Assembly: GCA_964543125.1 (NCBI GenBank)
Contig: CAZIWX010000020.1
Location: 1-30,193, forward strand
Length of the DNA: 30,193 nt
Direction: 5' to 3'
From: CAZIWX01 sp964543125
GTDB lineage: Bacteria > Fidelibacterota > UBA8477
Shown piece after piece: positions 23,569-30,193 of this stretch; positions within the stretch are counted from its first letter, which is position 1; each line of letters starts with the position of its first letter. The notes below the pieces were generated by a model. The model searched no databases and was not told the origin of the DNA. It worked only from the letters and a program-made list of their open reading frames with translations. The translations under genes and the position numbers were made by a program.

Positions 23569-23659
23569 TCGTCGGTTTTCCGGGTTTGCGATCTCTCGCG
23601 AGCCTAAACCTAGGATCGTAACGAACCATCACAAAACTAAAGGTGATATTCTCCGATGG

Positions 23660-24982
23660 CTATAGTAGCAGATAAAAAATTCGGGGCCGCCGGAGTTGGT
23701 CCGGATGCAGTAAATGACCTGATTTATCCAAAAATCGCCATTGGCTGGACCCATTAAAATAGAATGCCCTGCCTACAACCACCCCCTGTGTCGGTTCATC
23801 AAATTCAGGCTGATTAGCCGCCAGAACCGTCAGTCTTTGGATTTCCATCGCGTCCGAATTCAGTGTTAGCCGCACAATACGATTCGGTTGAAAACCATTT
23901 TGAATGGCAATCAGATCACCATGGTACGCGACTAACCCCTCAATACCGGCTAAACACATGGGATCTTCCTGAATCAGGGCCTTCAGTAGCCCCCGGCCGG
24001 GATCAAGCTGATATAAGCCGGTGGCATAATCAGCTACAATCAGTGACTGCTTATCAGCAAAATACACAATCCCCCGGGGTGAGCGGAGTTTCCCTGGTGG
24101 AAGACTGCTTTCCAATGAATTACTCCCCGGCCGCAGATGGTAGATCGCTCCTGATAATCTGTCGGAAGTATAAATGTCACCTGACGGGGTTATTATCAGA
24201 TCGCCCAGGGCGTGTGCCAGGGTATCGGCCGGCAACATGACTTTCCGGGAAAGCCTGCCCGTTGTGAGGTCAAAGGCATACAGTCCGGTCTGACCTCGTT
24301 CCATTGATGAGCGGGGAGGTGTTTGCGCGATCACTGCCGAGCACGCCCACAGAAGATTGCGGTTTATATCCACTGCCAAAGCAAAAACACTGCCCAGACC
24401 ATCCGTGCGGGGGGCCACAAAATTCCCCACGCCGCCGGTACTGTCAAGCGTCACCACTTTGCCTTGGTGAATACTACTTATATAAAATAGCCGGGAACGG
24501 GTATCGAAGGCAATTCCCTGGGTAATCATGGTTGAATCCGGCAAACGGGAAAGAATCTGAACCTTGCCAAACGGAAGACTATTGGTTTCAATGCGTTGCA
24601 CCACTGCTTCGAACAGACTGTTGCCCTTAAGAATATTAAAATCTAAATCAGCCTCCGGCTGCCCAACCAATCCCAAATCGGCAAACCGGTTCAACCAGAA
24701 AAGAGCGGCATCCTTATTTCCGGTCAAGGCTTGTCCACCGGCCAGGTTGTAAACCACTGAAGGATCGTTGGGCTGGATATCGAAAGCTTCCCGCATGGCG
24801 CTGAGATAAGCTGTATAATTCGAGTCACGATACGCCTGCAGCCCGCGTTGATAAACTTCTTCCAGTGTCTCCGGTGGCTGCCGTTCACATCCGCCGAACA
24901 ATAAACCGGTTAGGACAAAGCCCGGTAAAAGAGTCCTATTGATAACAGAGAAGAATCCACCAGTGTGAATATACCGATTCAT
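23660..24982 (-). CDS. Lipoprotein with TPR module and six-bladed beta-propeller (SMP-30/NHL-like)
   Basis: 440 residues. The N-terminus is a lipoprotein signal with lipobox LFGGC (Cys28 or so), so the protein is membrane anchored at the periplasmic side or outside. A TPR module follows (about 36-135). From about 140 on, repeated blades appear, such as GIAFDTRSRLFYISSIHQGKVVTLD, ALAVDINRNLLWACSA, DLIITPSGDIYTSDRLSGAIYHL, GIVYFADKQSLIVADYATGLYQL and GLVAYHGDLIAIQNG. They match the beta-propeller of the SMP-30/gluconolactonase superfamily. No metal-binding enzyme signature is obvious, so a scaffold or binding role is as likely as catalysis. No strong ribosome binding site precedes the ATG at 24982. 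Confidence 0.87.
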   Translation of the reverse strand: MNRYIHTGGFFSVINRTLLPGFVLTGLLFGGCERQPPETLEEVYQRGLQAYRDSNYTAYLSAMREAFDIQPNDPSVVYNLAGGQALTGNKDAALFWLNRFADLGLVGQPEADLDFNILKGNSLFEAVVQRIETNSLPFGKVQILSRLPDSTMITQGIAFDTRSRLFYISSIHQGKVVTLDSTGGVGNFVAPRTDGLGSVFALAVDINRNLLWACSAVIAQTPPRSSMERGQTGLYAFDLTTGRLSRKVMLPADTLAHALGDLIITPSGDIYTSDRLSGAIYHLRPGSNSLESSLPPGKLRSPRGIVYFADKQSLIVADYATGLYQLDPGRGLLKALIQEDPMCLAGIEGLVAYHGDLIAIQNGFQPNRIVRLTLNSDAMEIQRLTVLAANQPEFDEPTQGVVVGRAFYFNGSSQWRFLDKSGHLLHPDQLRRPRIFYLLL

Positions 24983-25172
24983 GATTTGACGGGGAAATTA
25001 CGCTGTGGATTCTGGGATGAATAGGGAAAAAAACTATTTACTGAACCAAGGGAGAAGTCGAGTCAGGGATATTTTTGTTTCCCCGGGCTGCTTATAATTC
25101 ATGCTCCTCGTGAAACCCGCTATGCCAAAGTCCCGTGGTTGCCGGACGAAAGCGGATTCGTGGCTTCTGGGA

Positions 25173-25823
25173 TTATTCCGCTTCCAGGCCTTTAAACACA
25201 TCCACCGCACTGGCGGCATTGGGCGCGTAGCCATCGGCGCCGATGGCGCCGGCAAACTCGCGGCTCACCGGCGCACCCCCGATAATGATTTTAACCTGAT
25301 CCAGATCCGGTTCGCGGCGAATCGCTTCAATAATCGTTTTCATGTTCTGCATGGTGGAACTCAGCAGCGCGGACAGACCCACATATTGAGCGCCAGCTTG
25401 GCGCACCGACTCCACGAATTTTTGTTCGGGTACATTGGTTCCCAAATCGATCACCTCAAAGCCCGAACCGGAGAGCATGATCTTCACCAGATTTTTCCCG
25501 ATGTCGTGCATGTCGCCCTTTACCGTGCCCACCACCACTTTGCCCTGGGATTTCTGTCCCGCATCCGTTTCTTCCAATAATTTCGGCCTAAGCAGGTCTA
25601 CCGCGGCTTTCATGGCCTGGGCCGACAGAAGCACTTGCGGTAGAAACATCTCATTCCGGCGGAAGCGATCACCCACCACGCCCATCCCGGCCATCAACCC
25701 CTGATTAAGAATTTCCCGGGCGGTCAATCCATCCTCCAGTAAAGCCTGAACCTGCTTCATAATATTCCCCGCGGCGCCGGTAACCACGCTCTGATTTATC
25801 TGCTTAAATGTCACTTCACGCAT
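25173..25823 (-). CDS. Corrinoid (cobalamin-binding) protein of a methyltransferase system
   Basis: 216 residues, the typical size of MtaC/MtbC/MtmC-like proteins. An N-terminal four-helix cap domain (1-90, including GMGVVGDRFRRNEMFLPQVLLSAQAMKAA) is followed by the B12 Rossmann domain with the base-off signature DMHDIG at 104-109, where His106 is the lower axial cobalt ligand, then GLSALLSSTM and a final IIIGGAPVS. It carries a methyl group between two methyltransferases. It starts 3 nt after the stop of the URO-D family gene, so both are probably translated from one message. The substrate is not identifiable; methoxy aromatics, methylamines and methanol are all possible. Confidence 0.94.
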   Translation of the reverse strand: MREVTFKQINQSVVTGAAGNIMKQVQALLEDGLTAREILNQGLMAGMGVVGDRFRRNEMFLPQVLLSAQAMKAAVDLLRPKLLEETDAGQKSQGKVVVGTVKGDMHDIGKNLVKIMLSGSGFEVIDLGTNVPEQKFVESVRQAGAQYVGLSALLSSTMQNMKTIIEAIRREPDLDQVKIIIGGAPVSREFAGAIGADGYAPNAASAVDVFKGLEAE

Positions 25824-25826
25824 GAC

Positions 25827-26999
25827 CTACAACACCGTATCACTAACGGCCCGGTACATGGCGCATACATTTTCCGGCTTACAATACCTGGTCACCACAT
25901 TACTGGCGCTCAGAATGAATCCACCCCCGGGGCGTGCTTCCCGGATTAATTCCCGCGTCACCCGGCCGACCTCCTCCGGTGATCCTTGCGCCAGTAGATT
26001 GATGTCAATGTTGCCCATAAAAGTGAGCCGGTCACCGTACTGGTGTTTCAATTCAGGAATGTCCATGTTGGCGTTGGGATCGCAAGACTGGAGGCCGTCA
26101 ATACCACAATCGATAAGATCATCCAGCAAAGTCCGCAGATCTCCATCGGAATGCAGGACAACCGGCAGTCCTAAATCATGAATGGCGGAGATCTGCTTTT
26201 TTAGCAGCGGGAAATAGTCTTGCCGCAGATAATTCGGGTCCACAAACGGGCCGCTATTAAAAGCGAGATCATCGGCAATCAGAATGCCGTCGGCGCCGGC
26301 CTTGGCCGCAATTTTTGCAAAACCGATGTTGGTTTCAATCAGTTTTTCATAATAGCCTCGCAGGGCCTTGGGCTCCAAAACAGTCCACATCATGAATTGC
26401 TCAAATCCCAGCAGTTCATAGCCCAGATCAAAACCGGCATTGGTGGTAGCCAGGACAAAAAAGTCGGTTTCGTCTTTCCAGCGGGCGATTGCCTCGCCGC
26501 TGAACTGGGTCCAGTCCGGTGGTTCCCATTTTTCCAGCTCTCCCGGAGTCTGCGCGATAGGTTTCACCAACTGCTGGGTGGATTCGGGCGGATTGGTGAC
26601 ATGTGATCCCCAGAAATTGCGATAAATCGGCGTACCCCATTCCAAGTGCTCGCCCACTAATTCATCCTCCCGCGGAGAAAGTGCCCGGGCACCAATAATA
26701 TCCGCGCTCAGGGTTTCGCGTAGCAATTTGTGGTTGTGAAAATAGGCATCGGAATCCGTCCGGTAGGCATCCCCGATGATGGNNNNNNNNNNNNNNNNNN
26801 NNNNNNNNNNNNNNNNNNNNNNNNNNNNNNNNNNNNNNNNNNNNNNNNNNNNNNNNNNNNNNNNNNNNNNNNNNNNNNNNNNCTTTAGGATGAGGCGCCG
26901 ATTTACCGGGGACTCGTCAATTCGTAATCCTGGCAGCCCGTGGGCTGGTCGAAGACTATCTAAATTTCCTGTCACTCTTCGATCCTTGCGGGCCTCCAT
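25827..26999 (-). CDS. Uroporphyrinogen decarboxylase-family methyltransferase-like protein, N-terminus in assembly gap
   Basis: Residues after the gap (about 317) form a URO-D fold: DAYRTDSDAYFHNHKLLRE, FWGSHVTNP, GFEQFMMWTVLEP, ADGILIADDLAFNSGPFV, LPVVLHSDGDL (26145-26153 encode His-Ser-Asp) and NIDINLLAQGSPEEV. It belongs to the methyltransferase branch of the family (MtaA, MtbA, CmuA and O-demethylase components), not to true HemE, because it is paired with a corrinoid protein 3 nt downstream. The zinc motif HxC of MtaA/MtbA is replaced by HSD. The start is uncertain: the open frame crosses the 100 N, and the part upstream (39 residues ending RRLILK) may be the real N-terminus, with a GTG 8 nt after AAGGA as a candidate start, or may be joined by chance. 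Confidence 0.78.
   Translation of the reverse strand: MEARKDRRVTGNLDSLRPAHGLPGLRIDESPVNRRLILKXXXXXXXXXXXXXXXXXXXXXXXXXXXXXXXXXXIIGDAYRTDSDAYFHNHKLLRETLSADIIGARALSPREDELVGEHLEWGTPIYRNFWGSHVTNPPESTQQLVKPIAQTPGELEKWEPPDWTQFSGEAIARWKDETDFFVLATTNAGFDLGYELLGFEQFMMWTVLEPKALRGYYEKLIETNIGFAKIAAKAGADGILIADDLAFNSGPFVDPNYLRQDYFPLLKKQISAIHDLGLPVVLHSDGDLRTLLDDLIDCGIDGLQSCDPNANMDIPELKHQYGDRLTFMGNIDINLLAQGSPEEVGRVTRELIREARPGGGFILSASNVVTRYCKPENVCAMYRAVSDTVL
26783..26882. other. Assembly gap, 100 N, within the URO-D family gene
   Basis: A run of exactly 100 N. Unlike the other two gaps, the flanks show no repeat that would reveal the true length. Frame continuity across it depends on that length. Confidence 0.95.
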
Positions 27000-27042
27000 T
27001 AGACCATCAAAAATATTTTTTTTAAAAACGGGGAGCTTTAAT

Positions 27043-27951
27043 TTAGTTCTGATACGATTTCAAAAGTTTAATCTCTTCCGGCCAGAGGTCCGGATTGGGT
27101 GTTTCCAGGATCAGTGGAATACCGTTAAGCCGATTATCGGACATGATAAACCGGAATGCATCCAAACCGATGTGCCCCTTGCCCAGGGACTCATGCCGGT
27201 CCACGCGGCTGCCCAGCGTCTTTTTGGCGTCGTTCAGGTGCATGCCGCGCAGATACTTGAACCCAACCGTGCCGTCAAACTTCCGGAGCATGCTCGAAAA
27301 ATCTATTTCCATCCGAAAGTCGTATCCAGCGGCAAATGTATGACAGGTATCGATGCACACACCGATGCGCGATTTATCTTTAACCTGATCGATGATCTCC
27401 GCCAGATGCTCGAAGCGGAATCCCAGATTGGTCCCTTGACCGGCGGTGTTCTCGATGACCGCCACCACACCGCTGGTTTTATCCAGGGTGCGATTCACGG
27501 ATTCGGCTATATGGGTCAAACATCCGGATTCGCTGATCTGATTCAAATGGGACCCGGGGTGGAAATTCAGAAGTCCGAGCCCTAATTGCTCGCAACGCCG
27601 CATCTCATCGAGGAAAGCCGTGAACGACTGTTCGCGTTTGTCTTTTTCAGGATGTCCCAGATTGATCAGGTAGCTATCATGAGGTAGAATCTGATCCGCC
27701 GTGAAGCCGTTTTCGGCGCAATTACGCTGAAAAGCAGCGATGTTTTCGGTCGTGAGGGGCTTGGAGGCCCATTGACGTTGGTTGCGCGTAAACAGGGCGA
27801 AGGCTGTCGCCCCGATTTCCCGGGCGTTGAGCGGTGCATTTTCCACACCGCCTCCGGCGCTCACATGGGCGCCAATATATTTGCTGTTGCCCCCGGACCC
27901 GGACTGTCCGATAAATTTATTCCTTTCCCGCGTCTGGCTGGTCCGGAGCAT
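27043..27951 (-). CDS. nfo: Endonuclease IV (AP endonuclease)
   Basis: A zinc-dependent DNA repair enzyme that cuts at abasic sites. The metal ligands are visible in order: His in KYIGAHVSAGG, His in LLNFHPGSH, Glu in VIENTAGQG, the CIDTCHTFAAGYD segment, HLNDAKKTLGSRVDRHESLGKGHIG, and the last ILETP. The family usually starts M-K-Y-I-G-A-H-V-S. Here the frame reads 23 extra residues with a Gly/Ser-rich run just before KYIGAHVS, and the only usual start codon upstream is ATG 27951, inside the upstream DUF1844 gene. A possible ribosome binding site (AAAGGAA) near 27920 points to a start after the DUF1844 stop, but the in-frame codon there is ATC. Core length is about 280 residues, as usual. 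Confidence 0.95.
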   Translation of the reverse strand: MLRTSQTRERNKFIGQSGSGGNSKYIGAHVSAGGGVENAPLNAREIGATAFALFTRNQRQWASKPLTTENIAAFQRNCAENGFTADQILPHDSYLINLGHPEKDKREQSFTAFLDEMRRCEQLGLGLLNFHPGSHLNQISESGCLTHIAESVNRTLDKTSGVVAVIENTAGQGTNLGFRFEHLAEIIDQVKDKSRIGVCIDTCHTFAAGYDFRMEIDFSSMLRKFDGTVGFKYLRGMHLNDAKKTLGSRVDRHESLGKGHIGLDAFRFIMSDNRLNGIPLILETPNPDLWPEEIKLLKSYQN

Positions 27952-28279
27952 TCGCTTTCGGAGCGTTTGCTTCGGAGGCGGCTTTTTCCGGGCTTTCCTC
28001 TTTCGGGGGCGCTGGTTTTTTCAACTCATCCAGATAGTTGAGTTTGAGCTGACTCAAGGTCGAGGCGAGAGACTTTTCCGAGTCTTGCTCCAGATTCCCC
28101 TTCGATTTGTCCGCCAGGGCATCAAGGATGTCAATCGTAAGCGACGCGGCTTCCAGATTACGTGCCGGTTTCCCTGACACGGGATCCGGTAGTTTCCCTA
28201 ACTGAATCCAAGCCGAGCTCGACAGTTGACTCACCAACAACATGAATAAGTCATCTTTGGAAAATTTTGGTTCTGACAT
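27917..28279 (-). CDS. DUF1844 family protein
   Basis: 120 residues. The family pattern is clear: FMLLVSQLSSSAWIQLGKLPDPVSGKPARNLEAASLTIDILDALADKSKGNL, then LASTLSQLKLNYLDELKK. This is a small, mostly helical cytoplasmic protein of unknown function found in many bacteria, often near nfo or lipid genes. The last 30 residues (KPAPPKEESPEKAASEANAPKA and on) are a disordered Pro/Ala/Glu-rich tail. The ribosome binding site is AGGAGG, 11 nt before the ATG, a little far. The nfo frame overlaps its end, so the two genes are coupled. Confidence 0.9.
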   Translation of the reverse strand: MSEPKFSKDDLFMLLVSQLSSSAWIQLGKLPDPVSGKPARNLEAASLTIDILDALADKSKGNLEQDSEKSLASTLSQLKLNYLDELKKPAPPKEESPEKAASEANAPKANAPDQPDAGKE

Positions 28280-28621
28280 AGCTGCTTTATCCTCCTGTGT
28301 GTCCCAATTTATTGCTCATGGTATAGTATAATAATTTCAGCCTTGAAAGAACCAGTGAGTTGCAGCCGCCACGACCACCCGGAAATAAACCCCAGATTTC
28401 ACGGAAGGCACGGATTAAAAGGACCAAATACCGGGAATTCCATGAAAGGCACGAATTTTTATTAAAAAGAATAACGCAAAGCCTGTTATTTCCGGCGACT
28501 GACGGTATAAGCCAATGTATTTATTACTGCTTATGGCTTTTTAAAAAAGCTTTGTGCTATCTTTGTTAACCGGATGATCTCCGGTGTGAGTTAATCTTTG
28601 GGGACTTGGCCGTTCAGGCCT
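28280..28621. other. Intergenic region between DUF1844 and lpxK
   Basis: 342 bases without a gene. It holds the DUF1844 promoter region, a pair of similar words (AAGGCACGGATTAAAAG near 28403 and AAGGCACGAATTTTTATTAAAAAG near 28445), an inverted repeat ATAAGC/GCTTAT at about 28508-28534, an AT-rich palindrome GCTTTTTAAAAAAGC next to it, and CCGGA/TCCGG at 28570-28584. The last two could end the lpxK transcript on the minus strand. Confidence 0.45.
28325..28330 (-). promoter_or_regulatory. Possible -10 box of the DUF1844-nfo unit
   Basis: On the minus strand TATTATACTATA, with TATACT as the -10 candidate, about 45 nt before the start codon. No good -35 box stands at the usual distance, so the call is weak. 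Confidence 0.3.
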
Positions 28622-29683
28622 TTAGGCCACTTTCCCATCCAATTCGGTCCGGGCAACCTGAACACGCGTGAGAATCTCCGCCCATTTATCCGGATGAAGC
28701 GCCACCTGAACGGGCAGGTAATAGATATGGTGCCGAGCCACATACTCCGGCGGAAACTTGACCCAATCCTTCTGAGTGGTGATCCACAAATCCATCCCGG
28801 CGGCGTTCAAGCGTGCCTGATGGGCGATATCGTAGGCACAATGATCAGGAAAAATTAATTCCAGCTCCGGAATGACACCCAGACGGTGTAATTCATTGAA
28901 AAAATATCGCGGTTTACCAATTCCGCAAAAGGCGCCGACAGGTCCGGAAATATCTTTTAACGGGAAATGATTTTTATGGCTGTTGACGAGGGTGTCGGAA
29001 TAGACCAGGTTAAGAATATCGTGTTGAACAACCTGGCGGATTTCGGAATCAGGCAGCTTGGCGTAAAAATGCAGATCGGACCGCCTTAGCTGGTGCCGGG
29101 CCTCGCGGAGTTCACCCAGGGGTAGGATATTTCCCAAGCGCTTACAGGTATGGTTCAGGATAACGCAATCCAAATCCCGGTGCAAATGCCGGTGCTGGAA
29201 ACCATCATCCAGCAAAATAACTTGTACGTCAAACAGATCGATCATCCTTTGACAAGTTTCCGCTTTATCTTCCCCCACCATGATGGGAATGTGGGGTAGA
29301 TTCAGCGCCAACAGATAGGGCTCGTCACCGGCTTCCCCCGGAGTAAGCAAAAGTTGAGTATCGTCCGCTACAATCTGGATGCCTTTAGTAGAACGCCCGT
29401 ACCCGCGGGAGACAATCCCAACCGAAAATTCGGCATCCACCAACTTTTCCACCAGGGTCTCCACGAGAAGCGTTTTTCCGCTGCCGCCCGCACTGAGATT
29501 ACCCACGCTGACGACCACCGCCGGCACACGTTTCACCGGCAGCCAGTGCCAATCATAGAGCAGATTACGAATTTCGGTTATGAGCCAATTGAGCCCCGCC
29601 AGCGGTAAGCGAAGAATCAGCAACCAAGGTGACTGCCACCAGAAATGATGATTGGGGTTTGATGGTGGGGGAGGGCTGCTCAC
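28622..29683 (-). CDS. lpxK: Tetraacyldisaccharide 4'-kinase
   Basis: 353 residues. The enzyme phosphorylates the 4' position of the lipid A disaccharide at the inner membrane. An N-terminal hydrophobic segment (about 14-44, WWQSPWLLILRLPLAGLNW) anchors it. The P-loop is VGNLSAGGSGKT at 60-71, followed by the family motifs VSRGYGR, TPGEAGDEP, LLDDGFQHR and AFCGIGKPRYFF, then TTQKDWVKFP near the end. It starts 12 nt after the stop of the acyltransferase-like gene, so both belong to one envelope lipid operon. It shows that the organism makes lipid A, so it is a diderm. The start has an ATG at 29683; the Pro-rich first residues (SSPPPPSNP) are unusual. Confidence 0.95.
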   Translation of the reverse strand: MSSPPPPSNPNHHFWWQSPWLLILRLPLAGLNWLITEIRNLLYDWHWLPVKRVPAVVVSVGNLSAGGSGKTLLVETLVEKLVDAEFSVGIVSRGYGRSTKGIQIVADDTQLLLTPGEAGDEPYLLALNLPHIPIMVGEDKAETCQRMIDLFDVQVILLDDGFQHRHLHRDLDCVILNHTCKRLGNILPLGELREARHQLRRSDLHFYAKLPDSEIRQVVQHDILNLVYSDTLVNSHKNHFPLKDISGPVGAFCGIGKPRYFFNELHRLGVIPELELIFPDHCAYDIAHQARLNAAGMDLWITTQKDWVKFPPEYVARHHIYYLPVQVALHPDKWAEILTRVQVARTELDGKVA

Positions 29684-29695
29684 GGGTAATTGAAT

Positions 29696-30193
29696 TTAAT
29701 AGCGCTCGGCTTGTTCCTGAAGCTTCAAACAAATGGCGTTGATCTCCGCCAATTTGGTATCGAATTCTTTGCGATCCAAGCCGGGTGGAATTTTTATGGG
29801 TTCGCCAAACCAGATCCGGGCTTTACTGAAGGGCAACGGTATAACGAATTTGTCCCAGCTTCCAAACCGAATCGCGTGTTTGGCGGAAATAGCGATGGGC
29901 ACCAAATAGCCGTTGGTCCGGCTGGCGGCTGCGAGGATTCCCGGTTTGAGCTGACGCCGCGGTCCCCGGGGTCCATCGGCTGCAAAAACATTGATGGGCA
30001 GCTCCTGTTCCGCCAGGTAGTGTAGCATGTTCACAAAGGCTCCCCGTCCGCCGCGAGTACTGGAGCCCCGAAAAGTTGCAAAACCGAAGCGCTCCAACGT
30101 ACCGTTAGCGATTTCACCGTCATCGTGTTGACTGACAATCGCAACCGGCTTAAAAATACTGAGATAATAAAAGGCGATAAACATATCTCCGTG
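29696..30193 (-). CDS. DUF374 lysophospholipid acyltransferase-like protein, 5'-truncated
   Basis: The reading frame is open to the window edge (codons CAC GGA GAT precede the ATG at 30184), so the gene starts outside; the residues HG at the edge fit the conserved His-Gly motif of the family's active site. Next come VSQHDDGEIANGTLERFGF, FRGSSTRGG and the hallmark ADGPRGPRRQLKPG. DUF374 proteins are related to lysophospholipid acyltransferases (LPLAT) and often sit beside lpxK or the waaA gene. This one probably adds an acyl chain to lipid A or a phospholipid at the inner membrane; the acceptor is not known. About 165 residues are visible out of an expected 210-230. Confidence 0.9.
   Translation of the reverse strand, partial: HGDMFIAFYYLSIFKPVAIVSQHDDGEIANGTLERFGFATFRGSSTRGGRGAFVNMLHYLAEQELPINVFAADGPRGPRRQLKPGILAAASRTNGYLVPIAISAKHAIRFGSWDKFVIPLPFSKARIWFGEPIKIPPGLDRKEFDTKLAEINAICLKLQEQAERY

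Noticed and set aside
25827..26999. True uroporphyrinogen decarboxylase (HemE) for haem synthesis
   Set aside because: The next gene is a corrinoid protein 3 nt away, and the conserved HemE N-terminal RQAGRY segment is not seen in the visible part.
27782..28177. A 131-codon plus-strand open frame
   Set aside because: It lies opposite nfo and DUF1844, both of which have clear family motifs, and has no features of its own.

Overview
The window is a stretch of a Gram-negative bacterial genome, very probably a metagenome-assembled scaffold: it holds three runs of exactly 100 N (3924-4023, 14931-15030, 26783-26882). An outer membrane is indicated by LpxK, a DUF374 lysophospholipid acyltransferase-like protein, a FadL/OmpP1-like porin and an Lnt-like apolipoprotein N-acyltransferase. 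One secreted protein ends in a type IX secretion (T9SS type A) sorting domain of the YPNPFNP kind. That combination is typical of the wider FCB group (Ignavibacteria, Calditrichota, Marinimicrobia/KSB1-like lineages). I cannot resolve the phylum from this window alone.

Layout. 1-3684: a truncated GNAT gene, an SDR on the plus strand, and a convergent minus-strand pair (phosphoglucosamine mutase-like, then SDR). 3685-4270: a tandem duplication that contains the first gap and overlaps the 3' end of a GNAT gene (4232-4744). 5085-6731: a FadL-like outer membrane protein with its own terminator. 7122-9439: aroA and aroE, two consecutive steps of the shikimate pathway. 9546-11747: a T9SS cargo protein of unknown function with a structured-looking leader and a terminator. 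12034-12644: a VapBC-type toxin-antitoxin pair with a palindromic operator.

13034-21306, plus strand: an oligopeptide-type ABC transporter whose parts are interleaved with other genes. The order is a lipoprotein solute-binding protein, a 0.9-kb intergenic region rich in repeats (second gap), an Lnt-like acyltransferase, a DUF819 membrane protein, an OppB/DppB permease, an MFS exporter-like protein, and an OppC/DppC permease. From DUF819 to OppC the genes overlap or nearly overlap, so this looks like one transcript. No OppD/OppF ATPase is in the window.

21730-30193, minus strand: a small RRM RNA-binding protein; two secreted TPR proteins that share a module but carry different C-terminal domains; a URO-D family methyltransferase-like gene (interrupted by the third gap) with its corrinoid protein; endonuclease IV preceded by a DUF1844 gene; and LpxK with a truncated DUF374 protein, which act in lipid A and envelope lipid synthesis.

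The most notable observations are these. Tandem repeats sit exactly at two scaffold gaps and predict the true gap lengths (10 bp and 0 bp). An MFS gene is embedded between two peptide permease genes. Two genes appear to lack a canonical start codon at the expected place. A TPR module is shared by two neighbouring secreted proteins. Short palindromic elements recur between genes. I saw no clear evidence of a wholly new defence or mobile system, and no CRISPR array, rRNA or tRNA gene.
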